Of a DNA stretch of 64,000 nt, positions 45,446 through 54,726 are shown piece after piece. A program made the position numbers and the translations under genes. The DNA is taken from positions 186,001-250,000 of the forward strand of contig JAHLLH010000005.1 of NCBI GenBank assembly GCA_020444265.1, read 5' to 3'. The notes below the pieces were generated by a model. The model searched no databases and had not been told where the DNA came from. It saw only the letters and a list, made by a program, of their open reading frames with translations. The first letter of the stretch is position 1; every line of letters begins with the position of its first letter. This stretch comes from a bacterium (GTDB lineage: Bacteria > Electryoneota > Electryoneia > Electryoneales > Electryoneaceae).

Positions 45446-45691
45446 ATGAGTACGCATTGGCGACGTCATGGTGGTTCACAGCGCGAGATCATTGTCTTTG
45501 TTGTTCTCGTGTTGGCCTTCCTGATCGCAGCATCTGTTACCCTTACCGGGTGCGAAGCTGAGACTGAAGCATCCGATCCACACGCACCCCACTCCCTCCT
45601 CTTTGATAGCAGCGAGTCTCCCCTGTCCGATCTGCAAACCCCAACATTCTACGAAAATCTATACGTATCTCACGTATACACGAGAAGTTGA
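45446..45691 (+). CDS. Small predicted lipoprotein
   Basis: 81 residues. ATG 45446 is preceded by AAAGAGGCC. A basic N-terminus (HWRRHGGSQRE) and hydrophobic IIVFVVLVLAFLIAASV lead to lipobox LTGC, so Cys at about residue 36 would be lipidated. The mature part is about 46 residues, acidic, without a recognised fold (EAETEASDPHAPHS). It has its own promoter and a long structured leader. Function unknown; it could be spurious, but the promoter, ribosome site and lipobox agree. Confidence 0.55.
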   Translation: MSTHWRRHGGSQREIIVFVVLVLAFLIAASVTLTGCEAETEASDPHAPHSLLFDSSESPLSDLQTPTFYENLYVSHVYTRS

Positions 45692-45820
45692 CTTGTTTTC
45701 CAAGCTAAGCCTTGCCTGTTCGCATCATCGTTAAAAACAGCTGATTAATCGCGTCCCGACTCTTCCCGACGCGACTCTTCTGTGCTATTTTTCAGAGGTC
45801 CTCTGGGGAGTAATGAGTAG

Positions 45821-47275
45821 ATGGAGCAAGAGAAAACACGTCTCATAAAGCGGGTTCTGCGAACGGTACGTAAAGACACCCAGGTCTGGGTGCGTGCGAT
45901 GGAGCTTGGATCCGCTTCCATCGGCATGCAGTCTGCACGACTTGCCAATGAGTTGAGACTGAACGCAGCGACCTGGACCACTAATCTGGAAACGGTTGAG
46001 AGACTCCTGACCACCGCAGAAGAAATCTCCTTTGAGCTGATTGATAAGATTCTGGACCTGCTTCCACCCCAACGTGTCATTAGCCGCTTCAACCTCGAAC
46101 GGTTAACCCCACTATACGATCAAATCTGCCTTGATAAGGGCATCGAACTGGCAGATCTCTTCCGCCAGGGCGAAAGTGCTGTCGATCGGGGTGATTACGA
46201 TATCGGTCTGAATATCCTCGATGCTGTCCTGAAGCGTGACCCCCGGTTTTACCCCGCGCTGATAGTTAGCGGGATGACGATGTTGAAAGATAAACGGGAA
46301 CGACCCAACGCGATCCGTCTCCTGGACCGATCTGTCGGCCTGCCTCCCGTGGTCAGCCCCGAACGCTTCAAACGATTATCACTCGAACTGCTTGCACATG
46401 GCTTCGAGCAGGATGAAAAATACCTGAATGCGATCAAGACGTTGAAGCGGTTGCAGAAACTTGGCGACCATTCAGCAGCACTCGAGTACAATATTGCACG
46501 CAATTATGCTGTCAACGGTCAGGGGTCGGAGGTGTCGAACCATATCATCGATGCCATCACCATTCGTCCCTCGCTAATTTCCCTCGCGCTTGTGGATGAT
46601 CAGTTTTCACGTGTGCGGAAGGATGTGCTCCAGGTTCTCGAGGATCGCAGCGAGGAAATGGGCGAGAAGAGCCTCGACCTGCTGAAACATGCTTGGCAAA
46701 TCCGTGATATGGCGCAGGGGTATGGACTACAGGAGGTGGACGGTGAGATCGCATCCGGTTTAGATGAATTGCAGCAGATGGAAGACAGCCTGACAGAGGG
46801 CTGTTACACGGTTTATCGCGACCTGCTCAGGAGACGAATTCCTGCCTGGGTTGAAGACTTCCCCGCGAGGGTTAAAAGCCGACTGGGACGTGAAGTCACA
46901 CGTCGTATGGACGAGATCAACCGTTACAACGATGAACTCGAGCAGATCGCTGATCAACGTCGCAGCATGTTCATGCGGGTTGGCGTCCCCCTCTGGGGAG
47001 CATTCAGCCTGCTGATCCTCGTCCTGCTCATCCTCAGCGGCCAGCATCCACTGACTTCACTTTTTGTCGCTCTTGTGCTGCTGGCACTCGGGTATGTCCC
47101 GGTGAGTATCATCAACAGAATGCTGAAACGGACGGTGGAGGAACAGCGGATGCCTCCTGACCTGATGCTTGAGGTAAAGAGAGATGTCGGTCAGGTTGAA
47201 CTGATTCGTACGGGAATCATGAACAAACTTCGTCAGGATGGCTATCTGCAGGAAAAAGAAGTGGCGAAGGTGTAG
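45821..47275 (+). CDS. TPR-like helical repeat protein with two C-terminal membrane helices
   Basis: 484 residues; not recognised as a named family. N-terminal helical region (1-110), TPR-like repeats at about 110-270 (FRQGESAVDRGDYDIGLNIL, AIKTLKRLQKLGDHSAALEYN), a coiled-coil region, then two hydrophobic helices (VPLWGAFSLLILVLLILSG and LTSLFVALVLLALGYVP, about residues 388-430) and a soluble tail. It is probably a cytoplasmic scaffold tethered to the inner membrane. ATG 45821 lies after a GGGGAG site. It is followed 5 bp later by yggT, so the two are probably one operon. Confidence 0.65.
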   Translation: MEQEKTRLIKRVLRTVRKDTQVWVRAMELGSASIGMQSARLANELRLNAATWTTNLETVERLLTTAEEISFELIDKILDLLPPQRVISRFNLERLTPLYDQICLDKGIELADLFRQGESAVDRGDYDIGLNILDAVLKRDPRFYPALIVSGMTMLKDKRERPNAIRLLDRSVGLPPVVSPERFKRLSLELLAHGFEQDEKYLNAIKTLKRLQKLGDHSAALEYNIARNYAVNGQGSEVSNHIIDAITIRPSLISLALVDDQFSRVRKDVLQVLEDRSEEMGEKSLDLLKHAWQIRDMAQGYGLQEVDGEIASGLDELQQMEDSLTEGCYTVYRDLLRRRIPAWVEDFPARVKSRLGREVTRRMDEINRYNDELEQIADQRRSMFMRVGVPLWGAFSLLILVLLILSGQHPLTSLFVALVLLALGYVPVSIINRMLKRTVEEQRMPPDLMLEVKRDVGQVELIRTGIMNKLRQDGYLQEKEVAKV

Positions 47276-47280
47276 CCGGT

Positions 47281-47520
47281 ATGTTAATCCTCCTGCGTCT
47301 GATTGATCTGTACGAACTCATCCTTATCCTCGCTGCGATCCTCAGCTGGGTCTCCCCAACTCTTTCCCACCCTGCTGCACGCCTGATTCGGGCGATCACA
47401 GAGCCGGTACTCCGTCCTTTGCGCAGAGTTCTCCCACGAATGGGCGAAGTTGATTTCTCCCCGGTTGCGGCAATTGTGTTGCTAGAAGTTTTGTCGTTGA
47501 CCCTGGTCCGAATCGGGTGA
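47281..47520 (+). CDS. YggT family membrane protein
   Basis: 79 residues, two hydrophobic helices (LLRLIDLYELILILAAIL and VAAIVLLEVLSLTLV) separated by the signature AARLIRAITEPVLRPLRRVLP. YggT/CCB3-type proteins are short inner-membrane proteins linked to envelope or cytochrome assembly; the role is not settled. It starts 5 bp after the preceding gene, and ends 16 bp before the convergent hybrid kinase. Confidence 0.88.
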   Translation: MLILLRLIDLYELILILAAILSWVSPTLSHPAARLIRAITEPVLRPLRRVLPRMGEVDFSPVAAIVLLEVLSLTLVRIG

Positions 47521-47536
47521 CGGGGGTTGGTCGAAG

Positions 47537-49828
47537 CTAGCTGTTTTCTGTGCTGGATGGTTCAGCCTCAGTCGCATCAAGGATGCGTCGAATCTCCGAA
47601 ACCAGGGTATCAGGCATGTAGGGCTTGGCGAGGAAACCACGAGCGCCATGCTCGAGCAGCTTCTTTTTCTGTGATGTTGGCCATACGCCACTTTGCATAA
47701 GGACGGGGATTGAACTGCCCGCATCACGGAGCATTTCTAGAACCCCCTTGCCGTCCATGTCACGCATGGACCAGTCGAGAACAACGATGTCGATGTTGTC
47801 CGGCTCGCTTCGTAGAATACTAACCGCTTCCTGACCGCTGGACGCAGTGAGAACATTGTAACCGTACAACTCGAGTGCTGCCTGGCCTACATCGCGGACG
47901 AGGGTTTCATCGTCCACGAAGAGCACACACTCGCTACCCTGAAGCTGTTGCGTCCCGGCCGGAACGGGCGCATCTGGTGTCTCTTCAACCTGGTGCTCAA
48001 CCTTCCTGGGATCGATAACAACGTGATCGGATTTTGGGATCAGGCTATCGAGCATATCCGCATCGGCGGGGATAAAATTATCTTCCGGGCTCAACGTTTC
48101 CGCACGAGTGTAGGTGTCAGCGGAAGGCAATACGATGTGGAAGGTTGAGCCTCGACCAAGCTTGGAATCAACGTCGATCCAACCTCTGTGCTGCCGGACG
48201 ATACCGTGCACATTGGCAAGACCAAGCCCCGTTCCTTTGCTCGGACTCTTGGTCGTGAAGAAAGGTTCGAATATCTTGTCGATCGTCTCCTCGTCCATCC
48301 CAGTCCCGGTATCTACCACACTCAATACCACGTATACGCCCGGCACACCTTCCGTGCCCGGCGGGATCTCGGCATCGGTCATCAATTCGCGCCTGGTGCT
48401 GCGAAGAGTTAGCGTCCCTTTGCCTGACATGGCATCACGCCCATTGACACAGAGGTTCATCAACACCTGCTGAAGCCGACCATGATCCGCCCAAATGGTT
48501 GGCAAATTGGGTTCGGTGGATGTTTCAAACCGGATACCTTCCCAACCAGCATGCGCCAACAAATCGACCGTATCGTCGATCAGTTCTTCGACTTTGAGAC
48601 GTTTCGGAATGAACGGCTGCCGTCTGCTGAAAGTGAGAAGTTGGCTGGTGAGTGCTGCACCACGTTTGGTTGTGCGAACGATTGCATCGATGTAATGGCT
48701 GACATCCTTAGGCAGATCTTCCCGGTTCTTCAGAATGGCGGAGTTGCCAGAAATAATTGTCAGGATATTGTTGAAGTCGTGCGCGATGCCACCGGCGAGT
48801 TTACCGAGAGCTTCCATCCGTTGGTGATGCAGCAGTTGTTCTTCCAGCTTCCGCTGACGACTGATATCCTGGAGGAAGACGGCGTGCGCGGCATGTTTGT
48901 CAGGCATCATGACGCGATAGGCTGTCAGCAGTACCGGAACATGATCCTCACGCACCGGAATGCGCATCTCCAGCGTGTAAACCCCACCTCGAGCAGCGGT
49001 TTCAAGCAGGATATCCGGCGCATCGGGGAAGAGATCATCGAAGGAACGTCCAATCGCTTCGGAACGCTGAATCGTCGTCAATTTTTCTATCCCACGATTC
49101 CAGACCGTTATCCGCCCGTTCTCGTCAAAGATGAGAATTGGTGCTTCGCTTTCGGTAATCACTGACGCAAGGAACTGGGCCTGGTTCAGCGCACGCCGCT
49201 CGTTAGTCACATCCCGTGCAATCCCTTGGGAGGCAATCACCTCGCCATGACGCATAATGGGAACGATGGTCGCATCGAGATAACGGATGGAGCCATCCTT
49301 TGTCCTCATCCTGACATGGTACCGCGCACGCTCACGGTTCATGATTTTTTCGCGGGTGACATTGACCACATGTCGAACATCATCTGGATGGATGAGCCGG
49401 ACAAAATGCATCCGTTTGCCCGCTTCCCATTCGTAGCCGCTCACTTTCAATGCTGTCTGGTTGGCGAAAATGACACGACCTTGCAGATCAATCTGGTATA
49501 CCAGTTCCTCGGCATTTTCCAGGATCAGGCGATAGGTATCCTCAGAATCGGCATACTGCTGTTCGACTTGTTCTCGCTGAAAGGAGATAATGAAAAAGAG
49601 ATAGAGGAGCGGAATCATCAGCTCATAGCCGAATTCCGCGCCTTCAATCGGGGATTGCCAGTTAAATGCTACGGATAAATGAGAAATTGAATTCGCCAGT
49701 GCCCAAAGTAGACCTCCCCCGAAAATCCAGCTTGAGACCGGCCATAGCCTGATGGGCCGTTGTCGGATCATCCAGGCCAAAGTCACCAGCAGGATGGCCA
49801 GGGCAGCCAGATCGAGCATCTGGATCAT
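47537..49828 (-). CDS. Membrane-linked PAS hybrid histidine kinase with receiver
   Basis: 763 residues. Three N-terminal hydrophobic stretches (about 3-20, 33-48, 68-85) anchor it in the membrane. PAS domain with PAC about 95-215, second PAS about 220-330, HisKA with H350 in GGIAHDFNNILT, HATPase (NLCVNGRDAMSG, DTGTGMD, GTGLGLANVHGI), an acidic linker and a receiver with D685 in IVVLDWSMRDMDG. The ATG overlaps the stop of the 95-residue membrane gene upstream by 4 nt. This pairing suggests that the small protein forms part of the sensor. Confidence 0.9.
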   Translation of the reverse strand: MIQMLDLAALAILLVTLAWMIRQRPIRLWPVSSWIFGGGLLWALANSISHLSVAFNWQSPIEGAEFGYELMIPLLYLFFIISFQREQVEQQYADSEDTYRLILENAEELVYQIDLQGRVIFANQTALKVSGYEWEAGKRMHFVRLIHPDDVRHVVNVTREKIMNRERARYHVRMRTKDGSIRYLDATIVPIMRHGEVIASQGIARDVTNERRALNQAQFLASVITESEAPILIFDENGRITVWNRGIEKLTTIQRSEAIGRSFDDLFPDAPDILLETAARGGVYTLEMRIPVREDHVPVLLTAYRVMMPDKHAAHAVFLQDISRQRKLEEQLLHHQRMEALGKLAGGIAHDFNNILTIISGNSAILKNREDLPKDVSHYIDAIVRTTKRGAALTSQLLTFSRRQPFIPKRLKVEELIDDTVDLLAHAGWEGIRFETSTEPNLPTIWADHGRLQQVLMNLCVNGRDAMSGKGTLTLRSTRRELMTDAEIPPGTEGVPGVYVVLSVVDTGTGMDEETIDKIFEPFFTTKSPSKGTGLGLANVHGIVRQHRGWIDVDSKLGRGSTFHIVLPSADTYTRAETLSPEDNFIPADADMLDSLIPKSDHVVIDPRKVEHQVEETPDAPVPAGTQQLQGSECVLFVDDETLVRDVGQAALELYGYNVLTASSGQEAVSILRSEPDNIDIVVLDWSMRDMDGKGVLEMLRDAGSSIPVLMQSGVWPTSQKKKLLEHGARGFLAKPYMPDTLVSEIRRILDATEAEPSSTENS

Positions 49829-50112
49829 CGCTTCTCCCCCGGCGGTGGATTTGGAGTGGGGAGCTGAATTGCAAGCAGAAGCAGCGAGATGACAAGAAGC
49901 AGGTAAAAGACACGGTGAATCAGGAGATTATCGTACCCGATGATGAGGGCTAAACTTCCCTCAAGCTCCATTAAGAACATCAGGGATATCGGGGCCAGAA
50001 TGGTCCACGTGGGCATAATATCCCTGAAAGACTGTCTCCGGTATAGAATAAAACCGAGAACAGCAAGCGATACCAGCAGGTTGAAAATCGACTGAATGGC
50101 GTCGGTTTCCAA
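49825..50112 (-). CDS. Small membrane protein coupled to the hybrid kinase
   Basis: 95 residues, TTG start at 50112 with GAGGA upstream on the coding strand. Three hydrophobic helices: SIFNLLVSLAVLGFILY, TWTILAPISLMFLMEL, LIHRVFYLLLVISLLLLA. No known domain was recognised. Four-base overlap with the kinase start points to coupled translation and a possible accessory sensor role; that is inference. Confidence 0.6.
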   Translation of the reverse strand: METDAIQSIFNLLVSLAVLGFILYRRQSFRDIMPTWTILAPISLMFLMELEGSLALIIGYDNLLIHRVFYLLLVISLLLLAIQLPTPNPPPGEKR

Positions 50113-50335
50113 ATCGTCCTCACCTGTTTGCTTGCCCCAATGATCGCCCAGGTATCATTCAGGTTCTCTTCACATGTTTCATTCTATTGGTTGACATCCG
50201 ATTTTTCTTCGATTTCAAGTTCAGCCAGTCTTTAAACATACATGCCTGAACATAGCCGCGCAAGCATGCCAACCGCTGGAAAATCACATGATTTCACTCA
50301 TCTTGATGTGACCTGCGACACCTTCACGAAAAAAC

Positions 50336-51829
50336 TTACTCCTCAATGAGAAAGCGTCCTTCCACCTTCGGATGGATAGTGTCCTGCTTCTTCGAGGCTG
50401 CAATCATTACATCCCGGTCAACCAGATAGAGCGGCTCCATGTCGACTTCTGTCTGTTCCAGACCGAAATAGTGATCGATATGATCGGTCACGTAATTTAC
50501 CGTAACAACGCTATATTTCTTGTCATCCACCACATCTTCCCCACCGATGGAGATTGAGATCAACTGCCCGGCCTTGATGTGGTAGTTGAGTCCGGAAACC
50601 TGGAGACGTCCGCTGCCTTCACTCGCCTGAAAGCGAGCAACATCTTTTACCTGTGCACCCGTCAGAGAAAAGCGAACCAGAGTGTTTCCGAAGGGGCTAA
50701 CTTCGAAAACCTCGCGCACCGTCAGAGGGCCCTCATCAACATTGGCACGGATGCCGTGCTGGTTGATAGCACCAATGTCCGCGTCACCCGCTTCACGGAA
50801 ACTGTCAGCGATCCAATTGCCGATGTTGCTTTCGCTCCCATCCCAGGACCGTTTCAAAGGCACCTCTGCCACAGTTATAGCCTTGTCCATCTCGTCAGCG
50901 AGTTGGGATTCCTGATCGTGGACAAGCTCCGCCACAGCGGCGTCCTCGGGGTAGGTCCCGACGATAACATTTTCAACACGAGCCTCGAAGCTGACCACCT
51001 TGTCCTCAAGCGTGTCAACCACCATGTCAATAACACCAATCCAGCGTCCACGAGAACCGGCTTGGACAATCGGTATATCATTGACAAAGAGCGGATCCCA
51101 CAACAGGCTGTGGGAATGCCCACCAATGATCAGATCAACATCCGGTCCAATGTTCGAGGCGAGCACCGAATCTTCATCCACACCGCTATGGCTGACCACA
51201 ATCTGGATATCGGTTAACGGGATCAGACGATCAAGGGACGCACGTACCGTTTCTTCAGCGGGAAGCGACATTAGTCCTTGAGTGGCGGCTTTGGTTGTGA
51301 CTTCGCGGAAACGGCGTGTCATAACCGAGATGATACCGACCTTCACCCCACCAAACGTAAGAATGGTGTCAGGTGGGAAAATGGTCATGCCATCCTCCTC
51401 CCGGACCACGTTGCCGAGCAGAACTGGGAAGGTGGCCTCTTGCATACCTTCGACCAGCACATCTTCGGTGTAATCGAATTCATGGTTGCCCACCGCAAAG
51501 ACATCCGGTTTGAGCAGGTTGAGAAGCGCAACCTGGCTTCGTCCTTCGGTCAGAGTAGAGATGGGCGTACCCTGGTAATCATCCCCCGCGTTCACCGTCA
51601 TTACATTCGGCAGCGTGGAGCGATAGTGGTTCAGGTAGCCACCCAGCGCCGCCACACCACCGGTCATCACCGTATCGCCCTGAACCACGCGCTGCTTCGC
51701 CACATTCGCGGCATGCAGATCGTTCCAGTGGACCACGGTAAGGGGCACTTCGTCCTGCGATCCGGCAATACTGATCAACGGCAGCAACATCATGGCAGCG
51801 GACAGGAGATGATTTGCAATTCGATTCAT
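50336..51829 (-). CDS. Exported 5'-nucleotidase / bifunctional metallophosphatase
   Basis: 497 residues. ATG 51829 has AGAGGA upstream on the coding strand and begins a signal peptide ending near SIAGSQ. Metallophosphatase motifs: VVHWNDLHAAN (D-x-H), VNAGDDYQGTP, VGNHEFDY, and IIGGHSHSLL (dinuclear metal site). The C-terminal substrate domain has NIGNWIADSF, VSPFGNTLVRFSLTG and VVTVNYVTDHIDHYFG. The family removes phosphate from extracellular nucleotides, UDP-sugars or cyclic nucleotides. It probably scavenges nucleosides and phosphate in the periplasm. Confidence 0.9.
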   Translation of the reverse strand: MNRIANHLLSAAMMLLPLISIAGSQDEVPLTVVHWNDLHAANVAKQRVVQGDTVMTGGVAALGGYLNHYRSTLPNVMTVNAGDDYQGTPISTLTEGRSQVALLNLLKPDVFAVGNHEFDYTEDVLVEGMQEATFPVLLGNVVREEDGMTIFPPDTILTFGGVKVGIISVMTRRFREVTTKAATQGLMSLPAEETVRASLDRLIPLTDIQIVVSHSGVDEDSVLASNIGPDVDLIIGGHSHSLLWDPLFVNDIPIVQAGSRGRWIGVIDMVVDTLEDKVVSFEARVENVIVGTYPEDAAVAELVHDQESQLADEMDKAITVAEVPLKRSWDGSESNIGNWIADSFREAGDADIGAINQHGIRANVDEGPLTVREVFEVSPFGNTLVRFSLTGAQVKDVARFQASEGSGRLQVSGLNYHIKAGQLISISIGGEDVVDDKKYSVVTVNYVTDHIDHYFGLEQTEVDMEPLYLVDRDVMIAASKKQDTIHPKVEGRFLIEE

Positions 51830-52085
51830 GCTATTTCCTCTAAACAATCGTTTGCTCTTCAGATGACGTGGAATATAAAGCGCAAAGCTTGAATACCGTT
51901 TGTTTTCCATCCCACAACAGTGAGCAATTGGAGACTTGGGCTGGACACCTGGAGCGCGGGCGGAAAAAGAATAGTATGCCTTAGAAGCCGCTTCATGAGT
52001 ATACTAGTGGAGCAGAAGCGGGCCGCTTGAAGCGCTTATAACCCGCGAAACGATCCACTGAGAGGTGAACTGAAAGGAACCCATT
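51830..52085. other. Divergent region between 5'-nucleotidase and NYN genes
   Basis: 256 bp, no gene. A TATACT hexamer (52000-52005) could be a -10 for the NYN gene, but its -35 is poor. The GTG of the NYN gene follows GAAAGGAACC. Confidence 0.35.
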
Positions 52086-53222
52086 GTGGGCATTTTTTCT
52101 TCCCTTTTGAAGGGCAAATCAACCCCTGCAAACCAATCTGTCTGCCTGTTGATTGATTACGAAAACTTTGCTATCAGCTTGAGAAACCGTACTGAATCTC
52201 AGGACGTCGATCTTGAACCTGTCTTGAAACTCGCACGCGATTTAAATAATGGCGACACTATTGCTGTTGCACGAGCTTATGCGGATTGGCGTCACTTTGG
52301 ACGCTATGCAGATGACCTGGTTCGACTTGGAATCCAGACTGTACAGGCACCCAACCATCGTTTGCAGGGTAAAAACGCTACCGACATTCACATGGCGGTA
52401 GAAGCAACAGACCTCATGCACCTGCGTGAGGATCTGCACCACTATATCCTCGTTACCGGCGACAGCGACTTTAATCCGCTGGTTCACCTGTTGCGAAGTC
52501 GTGGTAAAAAAGTAACCGGGATCGGGATCAAGGGAACCGTCAGCCCATATTTTGAGAAGGTCTGCGACGAGTTTCACTACTACGAGTCGCTGCTGGATGA
52601 ACCGATACCCAATGGTAGAAAGAACGGGGGATCCCGCGTCTCGAAGCCAGCATCATCCAGCTCTCGACCAAGTTCCTCAACAAGCAAGCCTGCTGGATCT
52701 ACTATGCGGTCAGGTGGGCCGGCCTCCAAACCTCCTGAGCGAAAACCGACCGCAGCGCCAGCGGGCACAAAAGCCAAGCTTGACAAGTTGGGACTAGACC
52801 CGGACTTCCTCTTTACACCGGATCGGTTGAAAGAACTAATTCCGCTCCTTACAGAAGTGATTCAGGAGGCTGGTCCCCAACATGTCAACGAGATGAAAAA
52901 AGCGCTGTCGAGGAGATTTACCGAAAAGGTATCTCCCCTCGAAGCGGCTGCCCTGGCCAACCTGTTTAAGCGAGTCAATGGTTATGGTTCAAGCGAAGGG
53001 CCAAACTGGCTTGAGAAGGTTGGGAAACGAAGCGATGATGCCTTCGATATTCTGTTGGCAACCTCCGCACAACTGTTGAAGGAGGGCAATCGTGAGCCTC
53101 GTGGCGAAGGCACCGCCGCATTGCTTTTTGGAGAAGTGCCAGCAAACCCTTCCGAAATGAACATGCGACAGACTCGTGGACGGAAACTGTACGAGGAAAT
53201 CACACGGGGCAGTAAGTCGTGA
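52086..53222 (+). CDS. NYN/PIN-like domain protein (LabA/DUF88 type) with C-terminal HTH-like region
   Basis: 378 residues, GTG start. NYN domain at about 20-160 with acidic residues: LLIDYENF, KNATDIHMAVEATDLM and VTGDSDFNPLVHLLRSRGKKV, expected to bind metal and cut RNA. A Ser/Pro/Lys-rich linker (about 175-235) is followed by a helical domain about 245-330 (LKELIPLLTEVIQEAG, LSRRFTEKVSPLEAA, FKRVNGYGSS). The latter resembles an OST-HTH/LOTUS RNA-binding domain. Predicted ribonuclease with separate RNA recognition. The stop overlaps the ABC ATPase start by 4 nt. Confidence 0.78.
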   Translation: MGIFSSLLKGKSTPANQSVCLLIDYENFAISLRNRTESQDVDLEPVLKLARDLNNGDTIAVARAYADWRHFGRYADDLVRLGIQTVQAPNHRLQGKNATDIHMAVEATDLMHLREDLHHYILVTGDSDFNPLVHLLRSRGKKVTGIGIKGTVSPYFEKVCDEFHYYESLLDEPIPNGRKNGGSRVSKPASSSSRPSSSTSKPAGSTMRSGGPASKPPERKPTAAPAGTKAKLDKLGLDPDFLFTPDRLKELIPLLTEVIQEAGPQHVNEMKKALSRRFTEKVSPLEAAALANLFKRVNGYGSSEGPNWLEKVGKRSDDAFDILLATSAQLLKEGNREPRGEGTAALLFGEVPANPSEMNMRQTRGRKLYEEITRGSKS

Positions 53223-53923
53223 CCAGTGACCCAGAACAAGAGTCCTGTCTGCTGGCTGTTGATTCACTGCTCCTTGCTGTGGAAGACCGTGAGGATCGGA
53301 AACGGATCTTGACCAAGCCGATCGATATGCGGCTTTCGGTGGGGCAAATTATCCCGCTGGTCGGGCCTTCGGGCACCGGAAAGTCGACCCTGCTGCGTGC
53401 CATGGTCCGTTTCCATCCCATTGAGAAGGGGCGCATCCTCTTTCTGGGAAAGGATATCCACGACTACCCCCCTCCCTTTCTGCGAACCCGTCTCGGCTTG
53501 ATGTTCCAGACCCCCTCCTTCACTCCTGGCACGGTCCGTCAAACCCTGCTTGAACCGTTCGCCTACCGCGCGGTGGAGCAGGATGCGCCGGACGAGACTG
53601 CAATGGTTGATGAGCTGGAGCAGGTCGGCCTGCCGCGCAAGTTGATCGAGGAGGACATCGAGCGGCTTTCCGGCGGGGAGAAACAGCGCGTTGCATTGGC
53701 ACGTCTCCTCTTGCTACATCCCCAGGTGCTGTTGTTGGACGAGCCGACGGCCAACTTGGACGAAGAGAGCGCCGAGCTGATCCTCAATCGAGTCAAGGAT
53801 TGGATCAAACATGGACGGCATGCTGCGATCTGGATATCGCACACTCGTTCCCTGACAGAACAGATTGCAGCGACTCCATATCGTCTCGAAGCTGCACCGA
53901 AGGAGGAAAAAGCGGATGACTAG
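53219..53923 (+). CDS. ABC transporter ATPase, FetA/YbbL-like
   Basis: 234 residues, GTG start overlapping the NYN stop. Walker A GPSGTGKST, Q-loop (MFQTPSF), signature LSGGEKQRVALARLLLL, Walker B VLLLDEPTANLD and H-switch WISHTR. Paired with a permease of the UPF0014/FetB family. Such pairs are linked to iron export or oxidative-stress resistance in E. coli; the cargo is not shown here. The 8-nt overlap with the permease gene supports coupled translation. Confidence 0.82.
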   Translation: MTSDPEQESCLLAVDSLLLAVEDREDRKRILTKPIDMRLSVGQIIPLVGPSGTGKSTLLRAMVRFHPIEKGRILFLGKDIHDYPPPFLRTRLGLMFQTPSFTPGTVRQTLLEPFAYRAVEQDAPDETAMVDELEQVGLPRKLIEEDIERLSGGEKQRVALARLLLLHPQVLLLDEPTANLDEESAELILNRVKDWIKHGRHAAIWISHTRSLTEQIAATPYRLEAAPKEEKADD

Positions 53924-54701
53924 CGGCTACACCTCCCTCAGTCTTCTGGATGTCGGCCTCGCGGCGGGATTTGTCGTCCTGGCAGGCATTCTCTCGCTCC
54001 TGTTTCGTTTAGGTATCGTCAAATCCTTGCTCATTGGAGCGGTAAGAACGGCAGCTCAGCTTGGCTTGGCCGGAATCGCTCTGAAAACGGTCTTCGGATT
54101 GAATCAATTCTGGCTGGTTGGCATTCTCGCGCTTGCGATGGTCGGGCTGGCGGGACGTGAAGCGCTGAATCGTCAGAAAATCCGACCGAAAGGGATGGCG
54201 ATTGATGTCATCGGCTCGATGGCTGTCTCAGCCTTCCTCGTCTCCATCCTCGTCACCGGCGTTGTGGTCGGTTCGGACCCCTGGTGGCGTCCACCCATCT
54301 TCATCCCCCTGCTCGGCATGATCCTCGGCAACTCGCTCAACGGCATTTCGATAAGCCTTGAACGGTTCCTCAGCGCCTGCCGGAATGATCGTGCTCGCAT
54401 TGAAATGCGTCTTTCTCACGGTGCAACGGCCCATGAATCGATCCAACCCGTGGTACGAGAGTCCTTGCGAGCTGGCATGATGCCAATCATCAACGCGATG
54501 GCGATTGTGGGATTGGTCAGCCTGCCGGGCATGATGACCGGTCAACTGCTGGCGGGGGCTGATCCAGTGGATGCGGTGAAGTACCAGGTGGTGGTGATGT
54601 ACATGATTGCTGCGGCAACAACAATCGCCAGTGCGATGGCTCTGCTGCTTGCGAGGAGACGGGTCTTCACCTCGGATCACACGCTAAAACCGGGGCTGTG
54701 A
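53916..54701 (+). CDS. ABC permease, UPF0014/FetB-like
   Basis: 261 residues, ATG 53916 after AGGAGG. Multiple helices (LAAGFVVLAGILSLLFRL, LVGILALAMVGL, AVSAFLVSILVTGVVVG, PLLGMILGNSLNGISI). Family segments: LIGAVRTAAQLGLAG and RESLRAGMMPIINAMAIVGLVSLPGMMTGQLLAG. This is the membrane partner of the ATPase directly upstream. It ends 25 bp before the convergent PH-domain gene. Confidence 0.85.
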   Translation: MTSGYTSLSLLDVGLAAGFVVLAGILSLLFRLGIVKSLLIGAVRTAAQLGLAGIALKTVFGLNQFWLVGILALAMVGLAGREALNRQKIRPKGMAIDVIGSMAVSAFLVSILVTGVVVGSDPWWRPPIFIPLLGMILGNSLNGISISLERFLSACRNDRARIEMRLSHGATAHESIQPVVRESLRAGMMPIINAMAIVGLVSLPGMMTGQLLAGADPVDAVKYQVVVMYMIAAATTIASAMALLLARRRVFTSDHTLKPGL

Positions 54702-54726
54702 GCGACAGACGGTCGAATGGGGTGGG

